Origin: Thalassocella blandensis
Lineage (GTDB): Bacteria; Pseudomonadota; Gammaproteobacteria; Pseudomonadales; Cellvibrionaceae
Reading direction: 5' to 3'
Assembly (NCBI GenBank): GCA_902141825.1
Contig: CABFPG010000003.1
Location: forward strand, 682,001-746,000
Length of the DNA: 64,000 nucleotides
Positions 57,438 through 64,000 of the stretch are shown piece after piece (position 1 is the first letter of the stretch; the number at the start of each line of letters is the position of its first letter). The notes beneath the pieces are model-generated. The model made no database searches. It saw only the letters and a program-made list of their open reading frames with translations, and was not told the DNA's origin. Made by a program: the position numbers and the translations under genes.

Positions 57438-57959
57438 ATGAGTTTTGCCGAATTATTTACTGTGCTGGTTGTGGGCTTGATTATTGTCGGGCCCGACCGT
57501 TTGCCACACGCCATAAAATCCGGATTAATCTGGATTAACCGGGTAAAGCGCATGCTGCATGAAACTCGTTCAGAGTTTGAAAACCAGCTTGGCATGGACG
57601 AAATTCGCCGTGAAATTCACAACGAACAGGTGATGGCCTCTTTAAAAGCTTTGGAAGATGCGAAAAAGAAGCTTCAGGAAACCGGAAGCGATATTGGCAA
57701 TGAAATTGAAAGTTCACTTAACACTAGCGCTAACAGCTCAACACAACAAAGCCCGTCGACGATTCACTCAACAGCTCCGGATAGTGACAGCCACACAATT
57801 CACACTCCCGCAAAACGTGTCGTAGAGGAAAACTTTGAAGACGATGAGCACTTGTTTGGAGAACAGCTTGGCAATCACCCGGAACGAGACAACGCTCCTG
57901 ACGCACCATCTGAAGCAAACAACACGCTCGCAGAAAAACAACAAAAACACTCTCATTGA
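57438..57959 (+). CDS. tatB: Twin-arginine translocase subunit TatB
   Basis: 173 residues. The N-terminus 'MSFAELFTVLVVGLIIVGPD' carries the conserved Glu and the TatB TM. An amphipathic and coiled-coil region (to about 95) precedes a long Ser/Thr-rich, low-complexity tail (about 95-173). Receptor for Tat substrates with TatC. Confidence 0.93.
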   Translation: MSFAELFTVLVVGLIIVGPDRLPHAIKSGLIWINRVKRMLHETRSEFENQLGMDEIRREIHNEQVMASLKALEDAKKKLQETGSDIGNEIESSLNTSANSSTQQSPSTIHSTAPDSDSHTIHTPAKRVVEENFEDDEHLFGEQLGNHPERDNAPDAPSEANNTLAEKQQKHSH

Positions 57960-58008
57960 GTAAGCTCGCAAATCGAGCCTTCAAACTAATTCAAGTGACT
58001 GCAACGGC

Positions 58009-58794
58009 ATGACAGCGGAAAACTCCTCTAACCAAGAACAACCACTTATCCAACATTTGATCGAGCTGCGCGCTCGCTTACTCAAATCACTTGCTTCCAT
58101 TGTGGTGGTGTTTGCCTGTTTATTTGCCTTTGCCAATGACATCTATGAATTTGTTGCCCGGCCATTGCAAAAATTCCTGCCTGAAAACAGTCAAATGATC
58201 GCCATTGATGTTGCATCACCATTTTTGACTCCGTTTAAACTCACCTTGCTGGTGTCACTGTTTTTGGCCATGCCTTATATTCTTTTTCAAATCTGGGCCT
58301 TTATTGCCCCTGCGCTTTATAAAAACGAAAAGCGCATAGCCATGCCGATTTTCATCTCGAGCGTGGTGTTATTTTACATGGGCGTGAGCTTTGCTTACTT
58401 TGTAGTATTCCCGCTGGTGTTTGGATTTTTTACCAGCATTGGCCCCGGCAGTGTTGCGGTGATGACCGATATCAGCAGCTACCTCGACTTTGTGATTAAG
58501 ATATTTTTCGCATTTGGCGTTGCTTTTGAAATACCGGTCGCGACTATTCTGCTAATTTCCGCCGGGATCATTTCGCCCAAATCTCTAGCTGAAAAACGCC
58601 CCTACGTCATCGTCGCATGCTTTGTACTGGGCATGCTCCTTACCCCTCCGGACGTGCTGTCTCAACTGTTACTGGCCATTCCCATGTGGGGCCTGTTCGA
58701 AATGGGCCTGATATTTGGCAAGATTCTGGCTCGACCACAGGCACAATCGGATGGGCAATCCTCCAGTGAAAAATCCAACCAGTCAGATGCCTGA
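58009..58794 (+). CDS. tatC: Twin-arginine translocase subunit TatC
   Basis: 261 residues with six membrane helices. Signature '[16 protein letters not shown]' at the start, '[20 protein letters not shown]', '[20 protein letters not shown]' and the C-terminal '[20 protein letters not shown]' are TatC hallmarks. It is the signal-peptide receptor. A Ser/Gln-rich tail ends the protein. Last gene of tatABC. Confidence 0.95.
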   Translation: MTAENSSNQEQPLIQHLIELRARLLKSLASIVVVFACLFAFANDIYEFVARPLQKFLPENSQMIAIDVASPFLTPFKLTLLVSLFLAMPYILFQIWAFIAPALYKNEKRIAMPIFISSVVLFYMGVSFAYFVVFPLVFGFFTSIGPGSVAVMTDISSYLDFVIKIFFAFGVAFEIPVATILLISAGIISPKSLAEKRPYVIVACFVLGMLLTPPDVLSQLLLAIPMWGLFEMGLIFGKILARPQAQSDGQSSSEKSNQSDA

Positions 58795-59077
58795 TCGGAC
58801 TCACGCCCAGATTCAAAACGAATATTTAGGTGCTGCCACCATAAAATGACATAGAAATCCTCTTTTTATGACATCGCAGCATTGCCCTAACAGCGCAGAC
58901 AAAATAGCCTAAACTTAAAGAGTTATGTTTCACTTGGCGAACTGCAAAGTCCATATGATTGTCAATGACAAGACGATGGAACAGAACGCTTGTTGGTGCG
59001 GACCATACAACTGCGCCGAACGCTCAAACCATTACTCAAACAACGACAATGAATAACTGATTAATCAAGGGTGGTTC

Positions 59078-60049
59078 ATGCAATTACTGTATCCGGAAAT
59101 AAAACCTTACGCGCGCCACGACCTGCAAGTCGACGATATCCATACTCTGTATATCGAGGAGAGTGGCGATCCGGACGGCCTTCCGGTGTTGTTTATTCAC
59201 GGCGGCCCCGGCGCCGGTTGCAGTAAGCATGATCGTCGTTTTTTTGATCCTGACAAATTCCGCATAATCCTTTACGACCAACGCGGTGCCGGACGCTCAA
59301 AGCCCCATGCAGAGCTGGAAAACAATACAACAGCGCATTTAATCGATGATATTGAGAAGATACGCCAGCATCTCGGTGTAGAAAAATGGGTCATATTTGG
59401 CGGCTCGTGGGGCTCCACCCTGGGGCTGCTTTACGCGCAAAGTTATCCACAATATGTCAGCGGTATGATTTTACGCGGAATATTTTTATGCCGGGACGAG
59501 GACTTGCGCTGGTTTTACCAATATGGCGCACATCAAATATTTCCCGACTACTGGGATGACTTTCAAAAGCCCGTGCCCGAGCATGAGCGCGACAATATGA
59601 TGAATGCCTATTATCAGTTACTGACGGGGGATAATGAGCTAGCCAAAATGGGCGCAGCAAAAGCCTGGTCTTTGTGGGAGGGGCGATGTGCGACATTGAG
59701 GCCATGCCCTGATGTGGTATCGTCATTTTCCGATGCCCATATGGCACTGTCATTAGCACGGATTGAAGCGCACTTTTTTGTGAATAAATCCTTTATCGAG
59801 CCCAACCAGATTCTCAATAACATGGACAAACTCGAAGGGATTCCCGGCATTATCATTCACGGCCGTTACGACATGGTTTGCCCTCTTGAAAACGCCCACC
59901 AACTCTATAAAGCCTGGCCAGACTCTGAACTGCAAATTATACGGGATGCAGGTCATTCATCGCGAGAACCTGGAATAATTGATGCTTTGACCAAAGCCAC
60001 CAAAGCCATGGCACTGCTATTAGCCGGCGAAGGTGATCAGCTTAGCTAA
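59078..60049 (+). CDS. pip: Proline iminopeptidase
   Basis: 323 residues. It removes N-terminal proline. Alpha/beta hydrolase with oxyanion 'FIHGGPGAGCSKHDRRFFDP', nucleophile Ser in 'GGSWGSTLGLLYAQSYP', Asp in 'IIHGRYDMVCPLENA' and His in 'DAGHSSREPG'. GGTGG ribosome site ahead of the ATG. Monocistronic, separated by 283 bp from tatC. Confidence 0.95.
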   Translation: MQLLYPEIKPYARHDLQVDDIHTLYIEESGDPDGLPVLFIHGGPGAGCSKHDRRFFDPDKFRIILYDQRGAGRSKPHAELENNTTAHLIDDIEKIRQHLGVEKWVIFGGSWGSTLGLLYAQSYPQYVSGMILRGIFLCRDEDLRWFYQYGAHQIFPDYWDDFQKPVPEHERDNMMNAYYQLLTGDNELAKMGAAKAWSLWEGRCATLRPCPDVVSSFSDAHMALSLARIEAHFFVNKSFIEPNQILNNMDKLEGIPGIIIHGRYDMVCPLENAHQLYKAWPDSELQIIRDAGHSSREPGIIDALTKATKAMALLLAGEGDQLS

Positions 60050-60199
60050 AATCAGCGAAGGCAAGACAACAACTTCATTCACCTCGCCGAGAGGCTATTG
60101 CTAGAATGAAGCGGCAGCAAAAGGTGAAGAAGAGAAAAAAGGATGGGCCAAGCGGCAACAATCAAACAAAACCAGATTTGCGCTCATGACCGGTACTAT

Positions 60200-60244
60200 C
60201 TATTCCAACAGAAGCTATTCCAACAGAAGCTATTCAAACGGAAG
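60200..60244. repeat. Three-copy 15-bp tandem repeat at the 3' end of the sensor kinase gene
   Basis: CTATTCCAACAGAAG at 60200 and 60215 (identical) and CTATTCAAACGGAAG at 60230. The last copy abuts the stop codon of the leftward kinase gene at 60245. Confidence 0.85.
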
Positions 60245-61570
60245 CTACACCGACTGACCGGACGACAGTGGCATGCCAGCTCGGGCCGGCCACTGAACGA
60301 TAAACTTCGCGCCCCCCATTAACGAACGGCCGATATATACTCGCCCACCGTGCCATTTAACAATACGCTTGACGATCGAAAGACCTAAACCGAAACCGCT
60401 TTTGGAATTGTCCACTCCGTCTTTGTGCAAACGTACGAAGGGTGAAAATACCCGTTCAGCATCTTCCACATCGATGCCGGGGCCATCATCTTCAATGACA
60501 AACTGGTGAATACCGGGCTTATCTTCAACCGTCACTTTTATCGCGCTATGGGCATATTTAAAAGCGTTTTGCGTTAAATTCTGCAGACACACCTCCATTA
60601 AATACCACGCGCAATACACCGTCCCCTGCTGCATTTTATTGTCGAACTGGTACTCCACTTTTTTATCATCGCGCTCAAAAATTGCGGCATTACTCTTCAG
60701 CAGATTTTCCGCCAGCTCAGGTAATTCTCCGGCCTGTAATTCCAGAGAATGGTTTTGCAGCTCAAAACCCGCGTACGCCAACAGCTCATTGATCAATCGA
60801 TCCATATCCGCCACATCTTCACGCACACTAGCCAACTGCTTATCAATCACCGCCGGGGACTGGCTGTCCAGAGCCATTTCCAGAGCGAATTTCATTCTCG
60901 CCAAAGGCGTCCGCAACTCATGCGAAACCGCATAGGTCATCTCCTTATGCGAGGCCAATAGATCTTGAATGCGCTCGACCATTTTATTAAAAGCTTCGGC
61001 CAGGGAGTACACCGCCGAACGCTGCCCCAGCTCCACCACCGCGGGCACACCATCCTGTCCAACACGCTGGGTCTGGTTTTGCAGCTTGCGTAAATCTCGG
61101 GATAGAGGCCAGATCCAAAAATAAATCACTATGGCAATCACCAGGTAAAACACAATGATTAATATCAGATACAGATTACCGCGCGGTTTATGCTTAAGAT
61201 CAGAACTGACACGGGCAATAATCTGCGAATACCCCATGCGCTTATAGCTGGATTTACGGCCTTTATTGTCAAAGATGGAAACAATCTCACCTTGCTCAAT
61301 TTGTGCCGCCAGCTCGGACTTGGCAAGTTCTTCAATGCTGTATATTTCTATTTCTAGATTGGTATCCACACTGAGCGTTTTGGAAAGCAGCCGGGCCTCA
61401 TCAACGGTTAAGTCACGTAACTGACGCTCCATCAAAACAAAAAACGAATCTTCAAATCGCTCAGTGTCTGGCTCCGGGTTATACACTTGCCACAGTTTAT
61501 CCGTGCCCCAACCGACAATAACCACAGAAAACACAATCAGGAAATACAGCGAAATAAAAACGCGATTCAT
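60245..61570 (-). CDS. rstB: RstB-like sensor histidine kinase
   Basis: 441 residues. TM1 at 5-22, periplasmic sensor domain to about 135, TM2 at about 138-157 ('LILIIVFYLVIAIVIYFWIW'), HAMP-like to about 215. HisKA has the phospho-His in 'AVSHELRTPLARMKFALEM'. HATPase has 'NLTQNAFKYA' (N box), 'IEDDGPGIDVED' and 'GFGLGLSIVKRI'. Position behind an RstA-like regulator supports the pair name. The two genes are 38 bp apart. Confidence 0.88.
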   Translation of the reverse strand: MNRVFISLYFLIVFSVVIVGWGTDKLWQVYNPEPDTERFEDSFFVLMERQLRDLTVDEARLLSKTLSVDTNLEIEIYSIEELAKSELAAQIEQGEIVSIFDNKGRKSSYKRMGYSQIIARVSSDLKHKPRGNLYLILIIVFYLVIAIVIYFWIWPLSRDLRKLQNQTQRVGQDGVPAVVELGQRSAVYSLAEAFNKMVERIQDLLASHKEMTYAVSHELRTPLARMKFALEMALDSQSPAVIDKQLASVREDVADMDRLINELLAYAGFELQNHSLELQAGELPELAENLLKSNAAIFERDDKKVEYQFDNKMQQGTVYCAWYLMEVCLQNLTQNAFKYAHSAIKVTVEDKPGIHQFVIEDDGPGIDVEDAERVFSPFVRLHKDGVDNSKSGFGLGLSIVKRIVKWHGGRVYIGRSLMGGAKFIVQWPARAGMPLSSGQSV

Positions 61571-61608
61571 AATTTAACGGGTAGAATTAAAGTGGGAGGT
61601 CAGCCAGA

Positions 61609-62304
61609 TCACGAGTCCCAGGCATCCGACACAAATAGATAACCTTTTCCCCAAACGGTTTTTATACGCGTCGGATTTTCAGAAGAGTCGCCGAGCTTCT
61701 TACGAACATGTGAAATTCTCACGTCAATCGTGCGATCAACGCCATCGTATGGACGACTGTAAATAGTATTAAACAGATATTCGCGACTCAAAACCTTGCC
61801 GGCATTTTTAGCCAACTCTAAAAGCAAATCAAATTCATGACTGGAGAGAATAACGTCTTCATCAGCCAGCGCCACGGTGCGCGCCGCGACATTGATATAC
61901 AACTGACCAAAATTCAACTCCTTCTCTTCAACCTTTGTTTCCTGCTGGTAACGGCGCAGCAATGCGCGAATTCTGGCAAGCAGTACACGGGGCTCTGCCG
62001 GTTTGATCACATAGTCATCCGCCCCAAACTCCAGCCCCAGCACTTGGTCCATATCTGAATCTCGAGCGGTTAACATCAAAATCGGGCCTTCATATTTCGG
62101 CCGTATCTCCTTACAAATAGTCATACCGTCTTTGCCCGGCAGCATAATATCCAAAATGACGATATTCGGATTCAGCTCATTCACCTGGCGAGGAACATTA
62201 TGCCCCGCGCCCTCTACCACCACACGAAATCCGTTATTTTCCAGATAATCTTTGACCAGATTCGCTAGACGGGCATCGTCTTCAGCCAGTAGTACCATAT
62301 TCAT
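61609..62304 (-). CDS. rstA: RstA-like OmpR-family response regulator
   Basis: 231 residues from the ATG at 62304. The receiver holds 'VLLAEDDARLANLVKDYL' (acidic pocket), 'IVILDIMLPGKDGMTICKEI' (phospho-Asp) and 'DDYVIKPAEP' (Lys). The C-terminal winged helix contains 'HEFDLLLELAKNAGKVLSRE' and 'DVRISHVRKKLGD'. The stretch around the phospho-site equals E. coli RstA closely. It is fed by the adjacent kinase. Confidence 0.9.
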   Translation of the reverse strand: MNMVLLAEDDARLANLVKDYLENNGFRVVVEGAGHNVPRQVNELNPNIVILDIMLPGKDGMTICKEIRPKYEGPILMLTARDSDMDQVLGLEFGADDYVIKPAEPRVLLARIRALLRRYQQETKVEEKELNFGQLYINVAARTVALADEDVILSSHEFDLLLELAKNAGKVLSREYLFNTIYSRPYDGVDRTIDVRISHVRKKLGDSSENPTRIKTVWGKGYLFVSDAWDS

Positions 62305-62359
62305 ATGCAATCAATCCCGTTTTCTAAGGTGTTAGAAAAAGCTATTTGTAGTAATTATT

Positions 62360-62815
62360 CTAGAAAAAGTTCCAGCCGTTACGGCGGCGGCGGCGGTATT
62401 TCGTATTGTCTTGTACAACTTCAAATACTTCGCTGATAACCGGTTTCTCATCGGCGTTTTCTTTCAAATAAAAGTCAATATTTTCAGACGCTATCACTTC
62501 CACATAATGTACACCGCTAAAGGTGTTATCCCAACAGCGCAGTTGTTTTCCGGTATCACTTTGGTAAAGACACAAGGTACGTTGATTCTGTGAAATCCAT
62601 TTGATCTCCAACTCATCATGACAAACTTCTTCACCCTCAGACAGTACGCACAAACGCGGCTTAATCGAAAACTGAATAACAGGCGTTTCCTCCTTGGCAG
62701 ACACACTGTTTACTGTACCCCACCCCATCAACATTATTATTATTCTTGTTATGATTGAGGTATTAGAAATGGTACACCCCCCCAGTGAAAACTGTGGTGA
62801 CTGTACTCTCCTCAA
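62360..62815 (-). CDS. DUF3019 family exported protein
   Basis: Up to 151 residues; the 5' end overlaps mipA by 53 bp and the exact start is uncertain (ATG at 62815, or a later one). A hydrophobic stretch ('IITRIIIMLMGWGTVNSVSA') looks like a signal peptide. The mature part matches DUF3019: 'FSIKPRLCVLSEGEEVCHDE', 'LCLYQSDTGKQLRCWDN', with four Cys that could pair in the periplasm. The end is basic (RRRRR). It lies between mipA and the RstAB-like pair, the usual company of DUF3019; role unknown. Confidence 0.75.
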   Translation of the reverse strand: MRRVQSPQFSLGGCTISNTSIITRIIIMLMGWGTVNSVSAKEETPVIQFSIKPRLCVLSEGEEVCHDELEIKWISQNQRTLCLYQSDTGKQLRCWDNTFSGVHYVEVIASENIDFYLKENADEKPVISEVFEVVQDNTKYRRRRRNGWNFF

Positions 62816-63776
62816 TCAGAGGGCTATCCTGAATATCACTTCCTAACCAGCGTTGATGAATCACCGCCATCCACGACCAGTTGTCATTAAACTTATATTC
62901 CCAGTCCGCTTTTACATAATATGAAGCATCGCCTCTCACGTGGTAAGCATTTTCCGGGTTTTCCACTTCATCTTCACGAATGCCGTAATAATAGTCGAGC
63001 GTTTTGCTGTCTTTCCATTCAACGCCGGCATTAAAATTCCACATTGAGCGGCCCGCTAAAAAGCCATAGCCCCCAGACACTCGCGCCTGCTTCCCGTCAT
63101 TCACAGACGTGACATCTTGCAGTAATTGCAGCGCCACACTCCAATTCCCATTAATGTACAGATACTCCAGCCCCATGAGCCCGGACACATCGCGATCATG
63201 CAGCTCGTCTAAATCAATCACTTCAGCTTCCCGCAGCGCCTGCTCCTCTGCGCTTACCGGACTTTCCAGAGGAGGAAAATCACTTTCATATAAGTTTCGA
63301 CCAACACTGGCGTTATATTCAGGCTCGTCCTTCCCTCCGTTAAAACTGATACCAGAAAAGTCCCCAGAGATACTGGAATTTGAAAACCCGCTTTCTATAA
63401 AGAAGTTTCCTACGCCCCAGCGGTTAAAAAATACCTGATCGTAGCTAATTGTCCCAATAATATTAAACATATGGGTGGGACTGTCATTGAGGGTATAGCC
63501 CATAAAGTCATTGTCCCAAAAAAAGCGTTCACCGTAATAGCTCACGCCCGGAAGCAAAACAATGGGGACCGAATCACTCGAAATTACCGGATTACTGCGA
63601 CTGCCATAACCTAACGATAACGAGAAATCCCACTTACCGATCGGCACGCACTCGGGGAGTTCAGAATCACACGGGGTGGCCCCCATGACTTTGGACGCCA
63701 AAAGGAGGCAAAGCGATGGAATGAGAACCGCGGTGAGGCTTTGTATTTTCAACGATTTAAATTTGATAATGTTCAC
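62763..63776 (-). CDS. mipA: MipA/OmpV family outer-membrane protein
   Basis: 337 residues from a GTG at 63776; the signal peptide ends near 'LLLASKVMGATP'. An outer-membrane beta-barrel: alternating hydrophobic strands, 'WDFSLSLGYGSRSNPVIS' start, 'GVSYYGERFFWDNDFMGYTL', and a C-terminal 'TVTTVFTGGVYHF' with terminal Phe for barrel insertion. MipA/OmpV proteins scaffold murein enzymes or act as porins. The stop codon lies 53 bp inside the DUF3019 frame, with a run of seven G in the shared region. Confidence 0.88.
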   Translation of the reverse strand: MNIIKFKSLKIQSLTAVLIPSLCLLLASKVMGATPCDSELPECVPIGKWDFSLSLGYGSRSNPVISSDSVPIVLLPGVSYYGERFFWDNDFMGYTLNDSPTHMFNIIGTISYDQVFFNRWGVGNFFIESGFSNSSISGDFSGISFNGGKDEPEYNASVGRNLYESDFPPLESPVSAEEQALREAEVIDLDELHDRDVSGLMGLEYLYINGNWSVALQLLQDVTSVNDGKQARVSGGYGFLAGRSMWNFNAGVEWKDSKTLDYYYGIREDEVENPENAYHVRGDASYYVKADWEYKFNDNWSWMAVIHQRWLGSDIQDSPLIEESTVTTVFTGGVYHF

Positions 63777-64000
63777 ACTACTTACAACCCTTCCAGGCTA
63801 AAAAGCTTAAATATCATGTCATGTTTCATGATCATTTAGCGTGGAAGATCTTTCTATGCCGGATTAGCAAAATTGTGTGAAAAAGTGTAAACCAAGCGGT
63901 GCAATCTGGCTATAGCCGGAAACATTTCCCCCATATTCAGCAACATTAAGCGTTAACTGCTCGACGTTTACAGATCTTTACAAAGTTACGCATAGCTTTT
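63777..64000. other. Upstream region of mipA to the window end
   Basis: 224 bp ahead of the mipA-DUF3019-rstA-rstB row, so it should carry their promoter. An ATCATGTCATGTTTCATGATCAT-like stretch near 63812-63835 is rich in CATG words and could bind a regulator. No gene seen. Confidence 0.35.

Overview
The window looks like chromosomal core DNA of a free-living, probably marine gammaproteobacterium, most like the Cellvibrionales (Saccharophagus/Teredinibacter type) or a close relative of the pseudomonads. This is inferred from gene order and motifs: zapA - 6S RNA - ygfA beside ygfB-pepP-ubiH-ubiI, a divergent fpr/LysR pair, a Pseudomonas-type HemB metal site, Na+-type PomAB motor proteins, and a mipA-DUF3019-two-component module. 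I see no prophage, insertion sequence, CRISPR array or integron.

Layout. 0-4.4 kb: the 3' part of a REC-GGDEF-EAL protein with both output domains degenerate, an FMN/Fe-S glutamate-synthase-like protein and two FHA proteins. 4.6-11.8 kb: a single gene for a 2387-residue lipoprotein with a Gly9 and Thr-Pro linker and calcium-type repeats. 12.4-14.5 kb: a DUF1287 protein, a zinc-ribbon membrane protein and a TraB/GumN protein. 14.6-25.9 kb: RecQ, three large c-di-GMP proteins, SapC, and the fpr/LysR pair. 26.6-30.9 kb: acylphosphatase, tRNA-Pro(CGG), hemB and a 713-residue exported protein of unknown function. 31.1-39.3 kb: one long leftward gene row ygfB-pepP-ubiH-ubiI-pqiA-pqiB-pqiC. 39.8-42.0 kb: a TIGR02449-type coiled coil, zapA, 6S RNA and ygfA. 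42.4-46.8 kb: a 46-residue membrane protein, tesA, and a YbbA/YbbP-type ABC exporter. 47.1-50.6 kb: frmA, frmB, a truncated haemoglobin and an SMP-30 protein. 50.8-54.7 kb: an HNH protein, an RNA-rich 0.9-kb gap, then pomA-pomB-pilZ. 55.2-60.0 kb: xseB-ispA, hisI-hisE, tatABC and proline iminopeptidase. 60.2-63.8 kb: mipA-DUF3019-rstA-rstB.

How the parts fit. Cyclic-di-GMP and motility are over-represented: four GGDEF/EAL proteins, plus a PilZ protein 20 bp behind the PomAB stator genes. Downstream of that operon lies what I read as a roughly 120-nt Csr/Rsm-type small RNA. It has five GGA motifs, several of them in hairpin loops, a strong terminator, and a near-consensus GacA box upstream. 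If real, it would link Gac/Rsm post-transcriptional control to this motility and biofilm region.

A second theme is many short tandem arrays (12-20 bp units, 2-5 degenerate copies, a different unit at each place). They sit in gaps beside tRNA-Pro, hemB, ygfB, zapA, 6S RNA and the rstB-like gene, and twice inside coding sequence. They look like local replication-slippage products rather than a dispersed repeat family. Coordinates of RNA ends, promoters and several start codons were set by eye.
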